From Arctopsyche grandis (taxonomy: Eukaryota > Arthropoda > Insecta > Trichoptera > Hydropsychidae), in contig NC_135359.1 of NCBI RefSeq assembly GCF_051622035.1, forward strand, positions 32,641,501-32,705,500: a stretch of 64,000 bases of DNA, written 5' to 3'. The translations under genes were made by a program, and so were the position numbers. The notes beneath the pieces were generated by a model. It saw nothing but the letters and a program-made list of their open reading frames with translations, did not search any database and was not told where the DNA came from. Every line of letters begins with the position of its first letter. The stretch's first letter is position 1. Below, piece after piece: positions 1 to 10,744 of the stretch.

Positions 1-157
1 AATCCATAGATGTCTTTTATTGTTTATTTCGTGTTCTTCATCTTGTCGAAATACAGCGATTTATGTAATAAAAATGCTGCAATGTTTGTAATTAATTGTC
101 TAGGAAGGCGCATTGGGGTCTACTTGTTGATATTTTTCGTATTCTTCTTGGTATTTT
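1..157 (+). repeat. SINE 3' tail, inverted partner of the next copy
   Basis: This stretch is nearly the reverse complement of about 178-340, including the shared AAGGCGCATTGGGGTCT block. It reads as the 3' part of a SINE that meets a second copy tail to tail. The 5' part lies outside the window. Confidence 0.6.
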
Positions 158-175
158 ATTTTACATAGATATATA

Positions 176-545
176 CCAGGAAGACTTAACATGAAGACCC
201 CAATGCGCCTTCCTGGACAATTAATTACAAACAATGCAGCATTTTATTATTACATAAATCACTGTATTTCGAGAAGCTGGAGAACACGAAATAACAGTTA
301 ATTAATTAAAGAAGTAATCCATTGAGAAATCTATGGATTTTTAGATTTGTACATAATTTTAAAAATTGTACATAAAATAAATACAAAATATTTGTGACAA
401 CAGGAAAGATGATTTTTTGCCAATTTTGAGGAACCGTTTCAACAATGATCAGATAAAATTGGAAAACACTGATAAGAAACGATCGATTTGGAGTCACAAA
501 TACCCCTAAATCTAACCGGCAGTATAGCGGATCGAACTCATTGAT
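176..545 (-). repeat. SINE copy, reverse orientation, head missing or degraded
   Basis: On the minus strand this shows the body seen in other copies in the window (the block around GGTCGATCGTTTCC, CCAATTTATCTGAT and GAAACGGTT, here diverged) and ends in the CCAGGAAGGCGCATTGGGG tail hairpin. A clear tRNA-like promoter is not preserved at its 5' end near 540. An open reading frame across this stretch is therefore not a gene. Confidence 0.6.
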
Positions 546-559
546 CACTTGGTGATCAC

Positions 560-661
560 TAGTCACCGGAGCCTGAGGGGGCCGTGTATTGTTCAAAGGT
601 TGTAAATGCATTGTTAAAGGTTTGCCGAACAATGGATAGCACTGTGACTATCCTACCTCTA
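560..661 (+). mobile_element. hAT-like MITE (TAG...CTCTA family), copy 1
   Basis: A 102-bp element starts TAGTCACCGG and ends CTACCTCTA, flanked on both sides by the perfect octamer GTGATCAC. The inner block TTGTAAATGCATTGTTAAAG is shared with the copies at 4,606, 8,664 and 20,294. Each of those also has a perfect 8-bp duplication, the size that hAT transposases make. Confidence 0.8.
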
Positions 662-1014
662 GTGATCACATACACGCTACCATTGAGCCATACTGCTGGC
701 TATATATCTATGTAAAATAAATAAGAGCAGAATGCAAAATGCATGATATCGTAATTTTACTACTCACAAAAGTAATTTAACTTTTGTTTTATTTAATCTA
801 TGTGAGTTTTCTCCAAATCGAAAGTCGTACCATTATAGAAAAATTTGACAAAAAATTGGAGACATGAAAATTTTAGGCAAAATCTATGTACATAATAGGT
901 ACACATACAAAATTTACTAGTTTAATAGTACAGGATAATATAATAAATTATTATAATAAAATAATTTGTACAATATGTGTATGTACGGCACAAGATTGAC
1001 AGCCCCTGTACTAC

Positions 1015-1290
1015 GTTGTAGTACGCATTCAACAACAGTCTACTCAGCGGTTCAATCAGTTGAACGTTGTTAGTTTTGTTGCGCAGTCGTTGTTTGAGTT
1101 ATTCGTTGTAGTTTTGTGTTTTTCGCGCGTTTTTAACTTAAACCTCGCAAATTTCGGTCATCATTTTTGTCGTGCTACAGTGTCGCCAACATGTAATAAT
1201 CTTTCGTGTGTTTACATCGAGTTTTGTGTGTGTTTTTGTGACCGATAGATATCGAATCACGGGCAACAAACAGTCCGTCGCTCGAGATGT
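1015..1290 (+). promoter_or_regulatory. Possible promoter / 5' untranslated exon
   Basis: A run of TCAG-type initiator-like motifs (CTACTCAGCGG, AATCAGTTGAACG) is followed by a T/G-rich, CpG-containing stretch unlike the AT-rich surroundings. It could be a transcription start for an upstream non-coding exon of the downstream sickie gene. No coding exon can be attached to it, and the short open frame there has no recognisable product. This is weak evidence, by composition only. Confidence 0.2.
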
Positions 1291-1889
1291 ACATATCTAT
1301 ATAGTATTTTTGTTTATTATTTTGTGGCTATCGAAAACGAAAACATAAAAAATAATCGCTCGGTTCGATTTGAGAGAATGGTTATTACTTATTACGTGTC
1401 TGCGTTTATGGTGGTTAACTATCTTGCAAATTTTCTGGATGTTGAACGTTGTACTTTTTGCCGATTGGCGTTGATGTTGCGATAAATTGCAAATATTTTT
1501 AATCTTATTTTTCTGTGGTATTTTTCGTCGTTGATCAGTTTCACTGTTTGCGTATCGATTTATATTGATGTTTGTGCTAAAATTTTGGGGTAGAATTTGA
1601 AGGAAGGGTAGAATTGGGGGAAATAGTACAATGCTTTTGTGATGCATTCACATGAAATATTTTGTTTGGAAATTATATATTGAAGTATTATTCTGGATTT
1701 TTTCTGTACGGGAAGAAATCTGTATACTTCTATAATATTAGAGAAAGCTTTTGATTTTTTTTTTGCGCTTTATACTTGGATTTTATATATTATATTTATA
1801 TTTATATAGTCATCATTCCTATAACCCGAATCAAAAATTAGATTTTTTGAATTTGTTATAAATTGTTTTATTTGTTATGTCAATAAATG

Positions 1890-2170
1890 AATAATATTTT
1901 ATTATTTATTTATTTAACATACTTGGGGAAGAACCCCTTGGGTCTATCGGTTGTCTTTAGCCGATAGACTCAAGGGGCTAAACTTGTATAAATCTATAAA
2001 ATAAAAATAAGAGAGGAAAACGTAAACAAGAAAAAGGGAAAATAGAACAGTAAAATGATAACTAAAAGAAAATTAAAATATTTGAAAGACATCTAGCTTG
2101 TTTTTAAAAATATTAAGGTTTTCAGAATTTACTACATTGTTGGGAAGACTATTCCAAACTTTAATCAATT
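1890..2170 (-). mobile_element. LINE 3' end (CR1/Jockey-like), 5' truncated
   Basis: On the minus strand, 2,168 to 2,073 encodes the reverse-transcriptase tail typical of insect LINEs: VWNSLPNNVVN, then NIFKNKLD, then a stop. Downstream come an A/T-rich 3' UTR, a strong hairpin (17-bp arms with one mismatch, around CCCCTTGGGTCTATCGG near 1,938-1,981), and a TAAATAAATAAATAA tail near 1,890-1,912. The copy keeps only about 280 bp. Confidence 0.75.
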
Positions 2171-2179
2171 TGTTTTATT

Positions 2180-3745
2180 ATTGATTTAGGTTACAAAAAA
2201 GAGTTACAAATAACTTCGTACTTCTTGATTTTCGAAAAAATCGATTTTCTCAAAACAATGATTTTTTCTCAAGCGATCTAAGCATATAAATAAATATATA
2301 AAATGTAAAAAAAACGTGTTTTATCATGGATAAAAAAATTATACGTTGTTTTAGGGAACATGCCCATTTCCGTGCTTATAGGATATGAACTGTACAATTT
2401 TCTATATAAATGAAAATATCCAATTTTTAATAATTTAGAACTATCAAACAAAGACGGTTTTTGGAAAAGGTCGAATCATGAAGTCTATGCAAAAAAAATT
2501 TTCATCTTTCAAATGTCCGAGAAATGCCGGGCAAACCGTTTATTGTATTTTACGTCAATCCTTATCTAAAAGCTAAAAATTTTATTAGCCTTTTTTATCA
2601 TTCGTAAGTTCTTTGTCGTTCGTAATGGGATAATTATTACGTTTCGGAATGTTTTACTTTTGAAGTATTTGCTATGAAATCGGTTTTAATGGTCAGTAAA
2701 AAAGTCCAGCTATTTGTTTTGTTCTTTTGAGCGAGAACTTGTAGGTAATTTTATTTTCTACTACGTTACGTTACGAGTTGTTTTCACAGATGTTCTCTTT
2801 TTATGTTTCCTCCTTCACGAAACGAAAAAGACACGAACCCACACTCAGATCGACGTGATCAAATATGTAATGAAGAGCACATAACAGTCAACTTAACTTC
2901 TAAATTCCATCTGATTATATTCACAGAGACTAAGAACATGCAGTGCATCCAAAATGGGTAAAACAATCTTTTGTGCATTGTTATCGGCAGGCAATTTATA
3001 GCTACATACACACATGCTCCAAGATAGGGGACCCTCATCTAAGCTTTTAAATAACAATTAAACCGTTTCGTACGTTTACTATTTTTAAAAAGCAACCCAT
3101 CCTATCTGGATGCAATGAATCATACCCAAAAGGATTTAAAACATTATCTCATATATTTTTAGTCGAAACATGTGGTAGGACCATTCAAGTTCACGAGTGG
3201 AACAACTACTCTCCCCCCTCTTTATAAACACTCTTCTAATTATCGCCCTTCAACGTGACTTTACTTTATTTTTGTGTGACCAATTTGTCCTGGGTGTGAC
3301 TCGTTGATGTTATCGCCTGGTTTTGATGTACGATCTCAATTATCCGGTCTTCTTCGATTCGATTCGTTTCCGGCCGTTTCTCTATAAGCCCTTTTATCTT
3401 ATCTTCCGATCTAATTTGTAAACTTTGATATATGGCCCATTTCTCCGTTCAACGCCTCTTCTCTTTCAAAACGATTCTAACACCCCGTGGGATGTCGGAG
3501 ACAAGGTCCATCGTCGGACTTGCTTTCAAGATGTCCCAACCCACGACTGGTGCCATCGTCCGAATTGTCTCTCATTAGCCGTAAATATGGTGCAGGCGTT
3601 TCGCCCGTCGCACTACTTTATGAACATCAAACTGCCACACACTCCTCCTTTCCGTTTAATAATAGCATCCAATTCCAGGATCAGCTCTTGTTTGTATACA
3701 AATATCATTTCCGCATCTGAACCCGTTGTTAAACTTTGAATTTTT
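2180..3745. other. Intergenic, no gene recognised
   Basis: AT-rich DNA. Two overlapping open frames near 3,425-3,739 have no recognisable domain and no sign of splicing. I see nothing else supportable here. Confidence 0.5.
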
Positions 3746-3753
3746 CACCATTA

Positions 3754-3862
3754 GAAGCAAAATAGACTAGTGGTTAGCATTTAATGCTTTGAACAGAGTG
3801 GTTATGGGTTCAAATCCCACTGGTTTCTGCTGGCCAGACCTTGGATTTACAAATCCAAGCAC
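3754..3862 (+). repeat. SINE head fragment
   Basis: A tRNA-like head with A box (ACTAGTGGTTAGCATT) and B box (GGTTCAAATCCC) ends shortly after CTGGCCAGACCTTGG. It repeats the head of the full copy that starts 140 bp downstream, so this is a truncated sister insertion. Confidence 0.7.
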
Positions 3863-3893
3863 ATACATACATATGATGTATGCACATATTTAA

Positions 3894-4398
3894 CCAGCAG
3901 AATAGACAAGTGGTTAGCATATAATGCTTTGAACAAAGTGGTCACTGGTTCAAATCCCACTGGTTTCTGTTGGCCAGACCTTGGATTTGTAACTCCAGGT
4001 CGATCGTTTCCTATCAGAGTTCGCCAATTTATCTGATTTTCATTGAAACGGTTCCAACAAATTGGCAACCTTACCCATTTTCTCGCAAAATCTCGAATTT
4101 TCAGCAATCTCGAATTTCGCTGAATTGTATAAAATGCTGCAAATTTACAAATTTTACCACAAATATCTCCGTGGATGTTAATTGATATGTATGTATTTAC
4201 TGAATTTCACTGAATTGTTTAAAATGCTGCAAGTTTACAAATTTGGCCATAGATGTGTGTGTGTGGATATTATATAATTGATATGTATTTATGTACTTTG
4301 CATAATACTTATAGTATTTGTATCAAATGTATAATGTTTCTGGCCAGGAAGGCGCATCGGAATTACCTGTTAAGCCTTTCTGGTACATTAAAAAAAAG
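3894..4398 (+). repeat. tRNA-derived SINE, near full length
   Basis: The head runs from CCAGCAGAATAGAC through the A box (GTGGTTAGCATA) and B box (GGTTCAAATCCC) to TTTCTGTTGG, so an acceptor-stem-like inverted repeat encloses it. The body follows (GGTCGATCGTTTCC, CCAATTTATCTGATTTTC, GAAACGGTT). The 3' tail CCAGGAAGGCGC...CCTTTCTGG can form a hairpin before an A-rich end. This is the best reference copy in the window. It is a pol III-type repeat, not a tRNA gene. Confidence 0.85.
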
Positions 4399-4605
4399 TA
4401 ATTGGCAGTAGTAGGTGGCCATTTGTATTTTAACATATTATCTGTGCTGATTATACGCACAGTGGACTAATCTAGCTTTTTAACGGTGATGTCATACTAG
4501 TAAAATTCCATAGAAAGATTCTGATCACAGTTTCTTAATATCAACGTATAGTATTTGCTAAATGGAGATTACATTCTCTTTCATACAATATTGTTAAGTT
4601 TAAAC

Positions 4606-4707
4606 TAGAGGTAGGATAGTCACAGTGCTATTCATTGTTCGGCAAACCTTTAACAATGCATTTACAACCTTTGAACAATACACGGCCCCCTCAGACTCCG
4701 GTGACTA
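4606..4707 (-). mobile_element. hAT-like MITE (TAG...CTCTA family), copy 2
   Basis: This is the reverse-complement form of the 560-661 element, again 102 bp (TAGAGGTAGG...CCGGTGACTA). Perfect GTTTAAAC octamers flank it at 4,598-4,605 and 4,708-4,715. Confidence 0.85.
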
Positions 4708-4807
4708 GTTTAAACTACGGCTGTATATATACATATTTGCATACTGCAGTCGATTAGTAGTAAACAAGAGCATCATTATAGATACATACTAGACTATCAC
4801 TATACCC

Positions 4808-5155
4808 AGTAGCGTAACTAAAAAATTTGGCCCGCATACAAAAGTTAAAAAACGGCCTCCCATGTTTTTCTTTGAAATAAATAAACATGCAAATTTTAAT
4901 GTCTTTCCTAGCCTATACGTAAATTTAAAAATTCTGCAATCACATATTTTAAAGACATTTTCTGAACTTCTTCATGTTGGCAAGTTTAATTTTTTTATAC
5001 ATACATTTGACTGTTTTCAGTTAGTGGGCATTGATTTTCCTATATTTTTTTATTTATACCTTTTTTTAAATATATTTATTAATATTTAGAGATCCTCCTG
5101 AAGGCCCTTTCAACTTTAAGGGCTCGCATGCACCGCATACCCCCTCTGATTACGC
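4808..5155. mobile_element. Non-autonomous hAT-like element (GCGTAAC termini)
   Basis: The termini AGTAGCGTAACTA and TGATTACGC are partly inverted, and the perfect octamer CTATACCC flanks them at 4,800-4,807 and 5,156-5,163. The interior is AT-rich; an open frame near 4,862-5,089 has no recognisable domain. The exact termini could shift by a few bases because the TIR match is imperfect. Confidence 0.6.
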
Positions 5156-5164
5156 CTATACCCT

Positions 5165-7525
5165 ATTTTATTTACTTTGACAGTATGTTTTTTATTTTCT
5201 AGATCTCAATTCCTATTGGCTTAAAACTTGGTTATGAACTTCTAGCATATGCAAACCTCTGAAGTCAAAATAGATAGCTTCGCATATATTTCTTTCGAAA
5301 CGAAAATGTTAAAATACTACTTTTACTTACTGGCATCAATTCTAACGAAATTTAAAATGATCACATATATACGTATACCTTTTTATGGAGAGATTTGTAA
5401 TTTCATTCCATATAAATCGATCAAATTTCACAATAATTTAATATCTGATCGTACTATTTTTATATGTAATCTTTCAACGGCCAATTGATAAGTAATTGCA
5501 TACTTTTATTGTAAAATTCACGTTTGCCCTTGGTCGTTCTAGAAATGTCATCACCGCTGTAGTAATATTCATATAAAATAATTTTATTTTTGAACCGGTT
5601 ATATAAATAATAGACATTATAAAACATCTGTCCCCATTCAAACACGTGTACTTTTGTAAATTCCTTAAAAAGAAAAATAATTACACCATATGAGTACACA
5701 CAGAATTTAATAATCGGCAATTATTCATGTTTGTCGCAGCGTGTACGACGCGCATTATTCGCATCATTGGTTCCTAAAATGTATTTTTTTTTAATATTTA
5801 CATTAATTATTATGACTATAATGAGCTTATCTGTAACATCATAGGTATATCATTGATAATGCTGTATCTTCTTCCTGTGCAGTTAACCTACAATAAATAA
5901 ATATCTTATCATTTTCTTTATCGTTTTGTTTTAAATTATCATCGATAACGATTATTATTTAAAAATGTATTGTAATCTTTCTACAATTTAAACTTTTCGT
6001 TCGAATGTACATACAAAGACGAGGCTCTAGTTTGAAATATTTGGGGATCGGTCGCACTTTATTGATTCTAACGAGACTAAATTGAGGTTAATTTATACGG
6101 ACACTTGCATTTCATAAGTGTGTTGCTTTGTTTACTCCTATTCAAATGTTTATTTACTATTGTTTCTAAATTTCGAATATTCCAAGCCGTGCAATATTTT
6201 CAATCCCACATTCGATTGGATTAAAGCCAATTTTTCTTTCATTTCGTCCATTAAATCATGGCGCATAATACATTAGTAATATATGTATATTTCTTTTGGC
6301 TCGGCGAAAGAAGTCAAATTTAATGTACCGGAATGATGGCGATAAATTTTCGATATAACGGTATTTATTATTACAAGGGATGTTTTTCTGTTTCACATTC
6401 TGATTCATCGCATAATAAATTCTCGAATTGGAGTATGTGAACGGATTGGTGATATTCAGAGTCGCGTTGATCAATATTTGATTGGTCAATCACCGAAGTG
6501 CTGATATGTCTGGTCGACGTTTAAACCGAATTTATGACTTATATTTCAACAGAACCGATGCACAGCTATGGTTGGGTATCATTCGTTTGTATTGTATATG
6601 CAAAAAAATCAACATTTGTTTCTCATTATACAGCTGTGTGGCATTTTATCGCAACTCATAATCTTTTTCTATTCGAAATGTGTTGTGCCATTTCTGTAGC
6701 GTTGTTTTTCATTTGGAAATAATCAGATGTGTTCCGTATATTGTTGTTGTTATTATAATATGTCCATGCCTCGATTCTGAATGGACCTGTGTGTGAAAAT
6801 AGCTTCGAGTTCGTTTACTGGACGCATTTACTTAGTATACGTATGTACATTTATAAATAATTTATGACCAGAATTCGATGGAAATGGTTGAAATTTGTCT
6901 ATGATCGATCTCTACCAATTTACTTACGGCCATTTCCTCGAGGCCGTTTAAAATGGTTAATTGGAGTCGTTAACTATTGGAATTTCATAAATGTTTCTAT
7001 ACTCCACTCTCTATTACTGTGATTGATTTAATTGTATGCATTTTTTCTGTCATGCATATATGTATGTATATATTACTCAAACTTGTACTGGAAATTAAAC
7101 TTTTTTTTTAAATCGATTCGAGGTTTCTTTGTGTGAAAATATTCGCTCGATCATCGACTCGAATAAAAGGCAAAGAATTGTAAAGATAGACAGTTTGATT
7201 CGAAAAAATGGCATACACCTACTTCGCAAAAAATATTATAATTCCGTTATTGACTGTTATAATACTTATAATAGATTCAGCGAGTGAAAGAACGGTGACC
7301 AAATTTTAAAAGTTTTATCATATTTTCTGGCAAAAAATTGAAAACCGCACTCTTTGATTAGCTAAACATAAACACACCAACAGACAATGCATATTAATTA
7401 CTCTTTGATTAATTGCTATCGTATATAATCACGTATATATCGTATATACGCGTATAAATCAGCGATACTTAAATATTATACATTCATATAATATGTACGG
7501 GCGACAGTACCCAGCTCTGCCTAGG
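5165..7525. other. Intergenic, no gene recognised
   Basis: AT-rich single-copy-looking DNA with short open frames on both strands, none with domain-like content. I see no recognisable repeat and no coding signal. Confidence 0.5.
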
Positions 7526-7534
7526 TTAAATTTG

Positions 7535-7700
7535 CATGTAATTAGCCACTGGTTAAGCAATTGTTCAACAGTAGAAAGTTCGTGGGTTCAAATCTAAAAA
7601 TTGATTACAAGTGCGTCTATTGCTGCTGACAAGTTATGGATAGTCTTTTAATCCAGATCTAATATTGCCTATTAGAGTTTGCTCCAATTTATCAAACTTT
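7535..7700 (+). repeat. Degenerate SINE with tRNA-like head
   Basis: A-box-like TAGCCACTGGTTAAGC and B-box-like GGGTTCAAATCT are followed by a decayed version of the SINE body (AATCCAGATC, TATTAGAGTTTGCTCCAATTTATC). It is strongly diverged from the 3,894 copy and is probably old. Confidence 0.5.
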
Positions 7701-7915
7701 ATTAATGTGACGAGTGCAATAAAATCGGCACTCCCTCACTGTCCCGCAAATTTGACTTATCCGAATTTGTTGATTATTGCAAGCGTACATACATACATAT
7801 GTATGCTTGCGGTTTATTATTTATATTTGTTTATCTGCATATATTGCATAATGTGTTTGGATATGTTCAATATGTAACGCAACCTACATATGATAAGTGA
7901 GATTACTGGTATGAC

Positions 7916-8092
7916 TGAAGATAAGCGTTGGATGTATGCTTTTTAAATTTTTCAACAAACTATAGACCGCTCTATTAGTGTTCAAAACAATAGAGCAAAA
8001 TAGCATGGTTTTTCTAAGAAATTGACAATAGTGAACAATTGTTTGTGCAAAAAGAATCCATGGAACGCCATCCATCTTTAATCATAAGACTA
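7916..8092. mobile_element. MITE of the GGCGTTCGATGG family, diverged copy
   Basis: The arms are inverted: GATAAGCGTTGGATG at the left, CCATCCATCTTTAATCATAAGACTAAT at the right (in pieces). The middle resembles the units at 8,181 and 8,500 (AGCATGGTTTTTCTAAGAAATTG). GGTATGAC precedes the left end, but no clean duplicate follows the right end. Confidence 0.5.
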
Positions 8093-8180
8093 ATTTCACT
8101 TATCATAGGTTTCAAAGTGAAGAAACCCACGAAACATCGAAAATCTTATCACCTCATTAATGATCATCTTTGGTTATGAC

Positions 8181-8333
8181 CAAAGATCGGCGTTCGATGG
8201 ATGCTTTTCGCACAAAAAATAGTTCATCATTATCAATTTCTTAGAAAAACCATGCTTTTTTGCTCTCTAGCTTTGAACTCTAATGACGTGGTCTATTGTT
8301 ATTTGAAAAGCATCCATTGACCGCCTAAGACTA
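8181..8333. mobile_element. MITE array unit 1 (GGCGTTCGATGG family)
   Basis: A 153-bp unit starts CAAAGATCGGCGTTCGATGG and ends GCCTAAGACTA, with inverted terminal similarity around GGATGCTTTTC. GTTATGAC lies immediately on each side (8,173-8,180 and 8,334-8,341). Confidence 0.75.
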
Positions 8334-8341
8334 GTTATGAC

Positions 8342-8491
8342 TAGGGACCGGCTGACAAGATGCTCGAAGGCTTAAAAAATGGTTCATTATTGACAATTTA
8401 TATTGTCAACCATTTTTTTGCTCTCCTGCTTTTCTGGACAGTTAAGAGGACTATTGTTATTTTATGGCAGCAACTCAATCGCCAATCTCTA
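8342..8491. mobile_element. MITE array unit 2 (diverged)
   Basis: A 150-bp unit starts TAGGGACCGG and ends CAATCTCTA. The interior (ATTGACAATTT...TTTTTTTGCTCTC) is related to units 1 and 3, while its ends resemble the TAG...CTCTA family. GTTATGAC lies on both sides. Confidence 0.6.
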
Positions 8492-8499
8492 GTTATGAC

Positions 8500-8655
8500 A
8501 AAAGATCGGCGTTCGATGGATGCTTTTCGCACAAAAATTGGTTCAATATTGTCAAATTTCTTATAAAACATTTTTTATATTTGTTTTAAACACTAATGAA
8601 GCGATCTATTGTTATCCAGCAGCATTGAAAAGCATCCAGCCAACGCTGAAAACTA
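8500..8655. mobile_element. MITE array unit 3 (GGCGTTCGATGG family)
   Basis: A 156-bp unit starts AAAAGATCGGCGTTCGATGG and ends CAACGCTGAAAACTA, closely similar to unit 1. GTTATGAC lies at 8,492-8,499 and 8,656-8,663. Confidence 0.75.
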
Positions 8656-8663
8656 GTTATGAC

Positions 8664-8796
8664 TAAAGCCCGGAACCTGAGGGGGCCATTTATTGTTCAA
8701 ATGTTGTAAATGCATTGTTAAAGGTTTGCCGAACCTTTTTTACAAAGCATTTACAACAATTGAACAATAAACGGCACGCTTCCGGTCCTACCTCTA
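8664..8796 (+). mobile_element. MITE array unit 4 = hAT-like TAG...CTCTA family, copy 3
   Basis: A 133-bp element with the full hairpin interior (TTGTAAATGCATTGTTAAAG against CATTTACAACAATTGAACAA). It ends CCTACCTCTA. GTTATGAC flanks it at 8,656-8,663 and 8,797-8,804, so it shares one octamer with unit 3. Confidence 0.85.
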
Positions 8797-8999
8797 GTTA
8801 TGACTGAAGCGATGCAACCCAAAACAATAACATCAAAATGAAAGCGTGAAAAGTGGAACGACGACACCTCAAGGTGGAACAAAAGCTTTGCCGCCCATTC
8901 CAATGCACTAACGATCTCCTGGAATCCTTAGGTTGCGTTTTAAATTGAAGACGCCGTATTGCCCACGTCCGTCTGGGACGTCTGGGTCGTTTGGTCACC

Positions 9000-9330
9000 T
9001 CGGCGCATTGTAATGAGCAAATAAAGCGGTGCTTTTTCCCCTGGCGGCTATCAAATGTGGATTGTTTTTTTCGAACGTGGGCGGCCCCGATTTATTTTGT
9101 AATCAGCTGCTGCCCCGGGCGGCCATGTTGTGCTGTTGTTGCATAATGGCGGCGCCCTCTGGGATGAGGAACTCAGGCTCTGGGTCTAGGAGGCACTCGC
9201 GTGACACCAGCCGCCATTAACACCGCGAGATCTCCTCTTTCCCTTCAGGTCTTTATTACGAGGGCGAGAAATAAATAAATAAACCGTAAATAAAACGAGC
9301 GGCGGCCCTTGGAGCAATAAACAACAGGGA
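9000..9330. other. GC-rich island, function unknown
   Basis: This stretch is clearly richer in G and C than its flanks, with CpGs and motifs such as GCGGCCATGTTG, AATGGCGGCGCC and AGCCGCCATTAA. Open frames in it have no recognisable domain. It may be a promoter or enhancer, or a captured fragment. GCCAT-type motifs recall YY1/Pho sites, but that is inference. Confidence 0.3.
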
Positions 9331-9559
9331 CAATGCTCCCTGGGTCAAGTGGAGTACATCTATGTACATATGTAGATGGCAATCGTAAACAATTCACGGA
9401 CAAATTCTCATCAGCAACTGTCAAGTGTGGAGATTCTGTAACACCTATTTGCCAGAAATATAGTTCTGTATTATACATTGTCATTCTGTTCAGGATATTT
9501 CTCAGTGGCGGCGAGAAATCAAAGTGGGGGGCTTCAGAGATGATTCTACTTTAATGGCT

Positions 9560-10470
9560 CATTGACCATACCGGTGACCAAATGCAAACAAAAATAGCAT
9601 GCATGTGAACTATACTGGGAGGTCTGCAGCCCCTCAGCCTATATAAACGAGCCGCCACTGGAAAAAAAATGGAAATAAGTATTGCTCCTCTTCTACATAC
9701 ATCTTTAGTATGTAAAGGACAAAACTTATTTCCTTTATTTTCTAACGAAATAATCTACTTGCATCAAATGCGCCCACATATTGTGCAATTGGCCTTCCAA
9801 CTAGTTGTACAGCTTCCCAAGACAATTTATCGCTCGTAGAATTTGTCCACACACAATCGTCAATGCGATAAAATAGTAGGCAGAAGGTTTTTTTAAGGAC
9901 TCGCAATGGTAGATTAGTCGTTTTACTTTTATCAATTTAAGATTTTTTAGCATACGCTGTTTTTTGGCTATTCTTTGGTGAATTGTAAATCTAGTTTTTT
10001 ATGCTATTTTGTCTCAAAATTAATGAAATTTACATTCGACAAAAGATTTTCCGAAACAAATTGCACGCCCAAAGTTTGGCGATTTATCTCTTGATTTGGT
10101 ATTAATACAGTCGATATGCTGCAATTGTTTCTCAATTCAACAATTGTTTCTTAATTTTATATATTGAAGTCTTTCTATACCGAAGTATTTTATGTAGGTG
10201 AGACTCTTGTCGTATTTTTCTTACGATAATTACCTTCCTCTAGGAATTGGGTTGAATATGAAATACTTTCTACAATACATAATTTTTAAAAGGCCATAAC
10301 TCAATAGTCAAATGTACTGAAGACTCGTCTATATTTCGTTTAATGGGCCATAGCTCATCATTTAAATGACCTGATGATCACGGTTCTTTCGAAAGAATCA
10401 TTACTTATATATTGTCAAAAGCTTTCTATTGCTGTAAGCAAAACTAAAATTCTCGGATTATTTCTTTATA
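9560..10470. other. Intergenic, no gene recognised
   Basis: AT-rich DNA without coding signal or repeat that I can name. Confidence 0.45.
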
Positions 10471-10479
10471 AGATAATTA

Positions 10480-10738
10480 GGGCGAAATCACACAGGAAGG
10501 AACGCGGCACATGTTTTTTTTTTAGATACTTTTAAACATACGAAAAAATGTGCGCCCAGCACAGCCACAGTCCCAAAACCACCCGCTGGAGTGTTTTCGG
10601 TAAAATTGTATCATTGCATTTATCCTTGCTTGACATTGATCGATAACGGTGTATCCCATATTTGAAGAAATGTAAGAGAACCCCCACAGCGGGGAGCCAA
10701 GCACACGACGTGCCGTTCTTCCCTGTGTGATTTCGCCC
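10480..10738 (-). mobile_element. Harbinger-like MITE (GGGCGAAA termini), copy 1
   Basis: The termini GGGCGAAATCACAC and GTGTGATTTCGCCC are perfect inverted repeats of 14 bp. The interior matches the copies at 19,357 and 21,881 (GTGTATCCCATATTTGAAGA, CAGCGGGGAGCCAA). Left flank is TTA, right flank TTT, so the 3-bp duplication is imperfect here. Confidence 0.75.
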
Positions 10739-10744
10739 TTTTAG

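Noticed and set aside
3754-3960. tRNA genes at the A/B-box pairs
   Set aside because: They are followed by a common SINE body and tail and are repeated many times; the stems do not form a clean cloverleaf.
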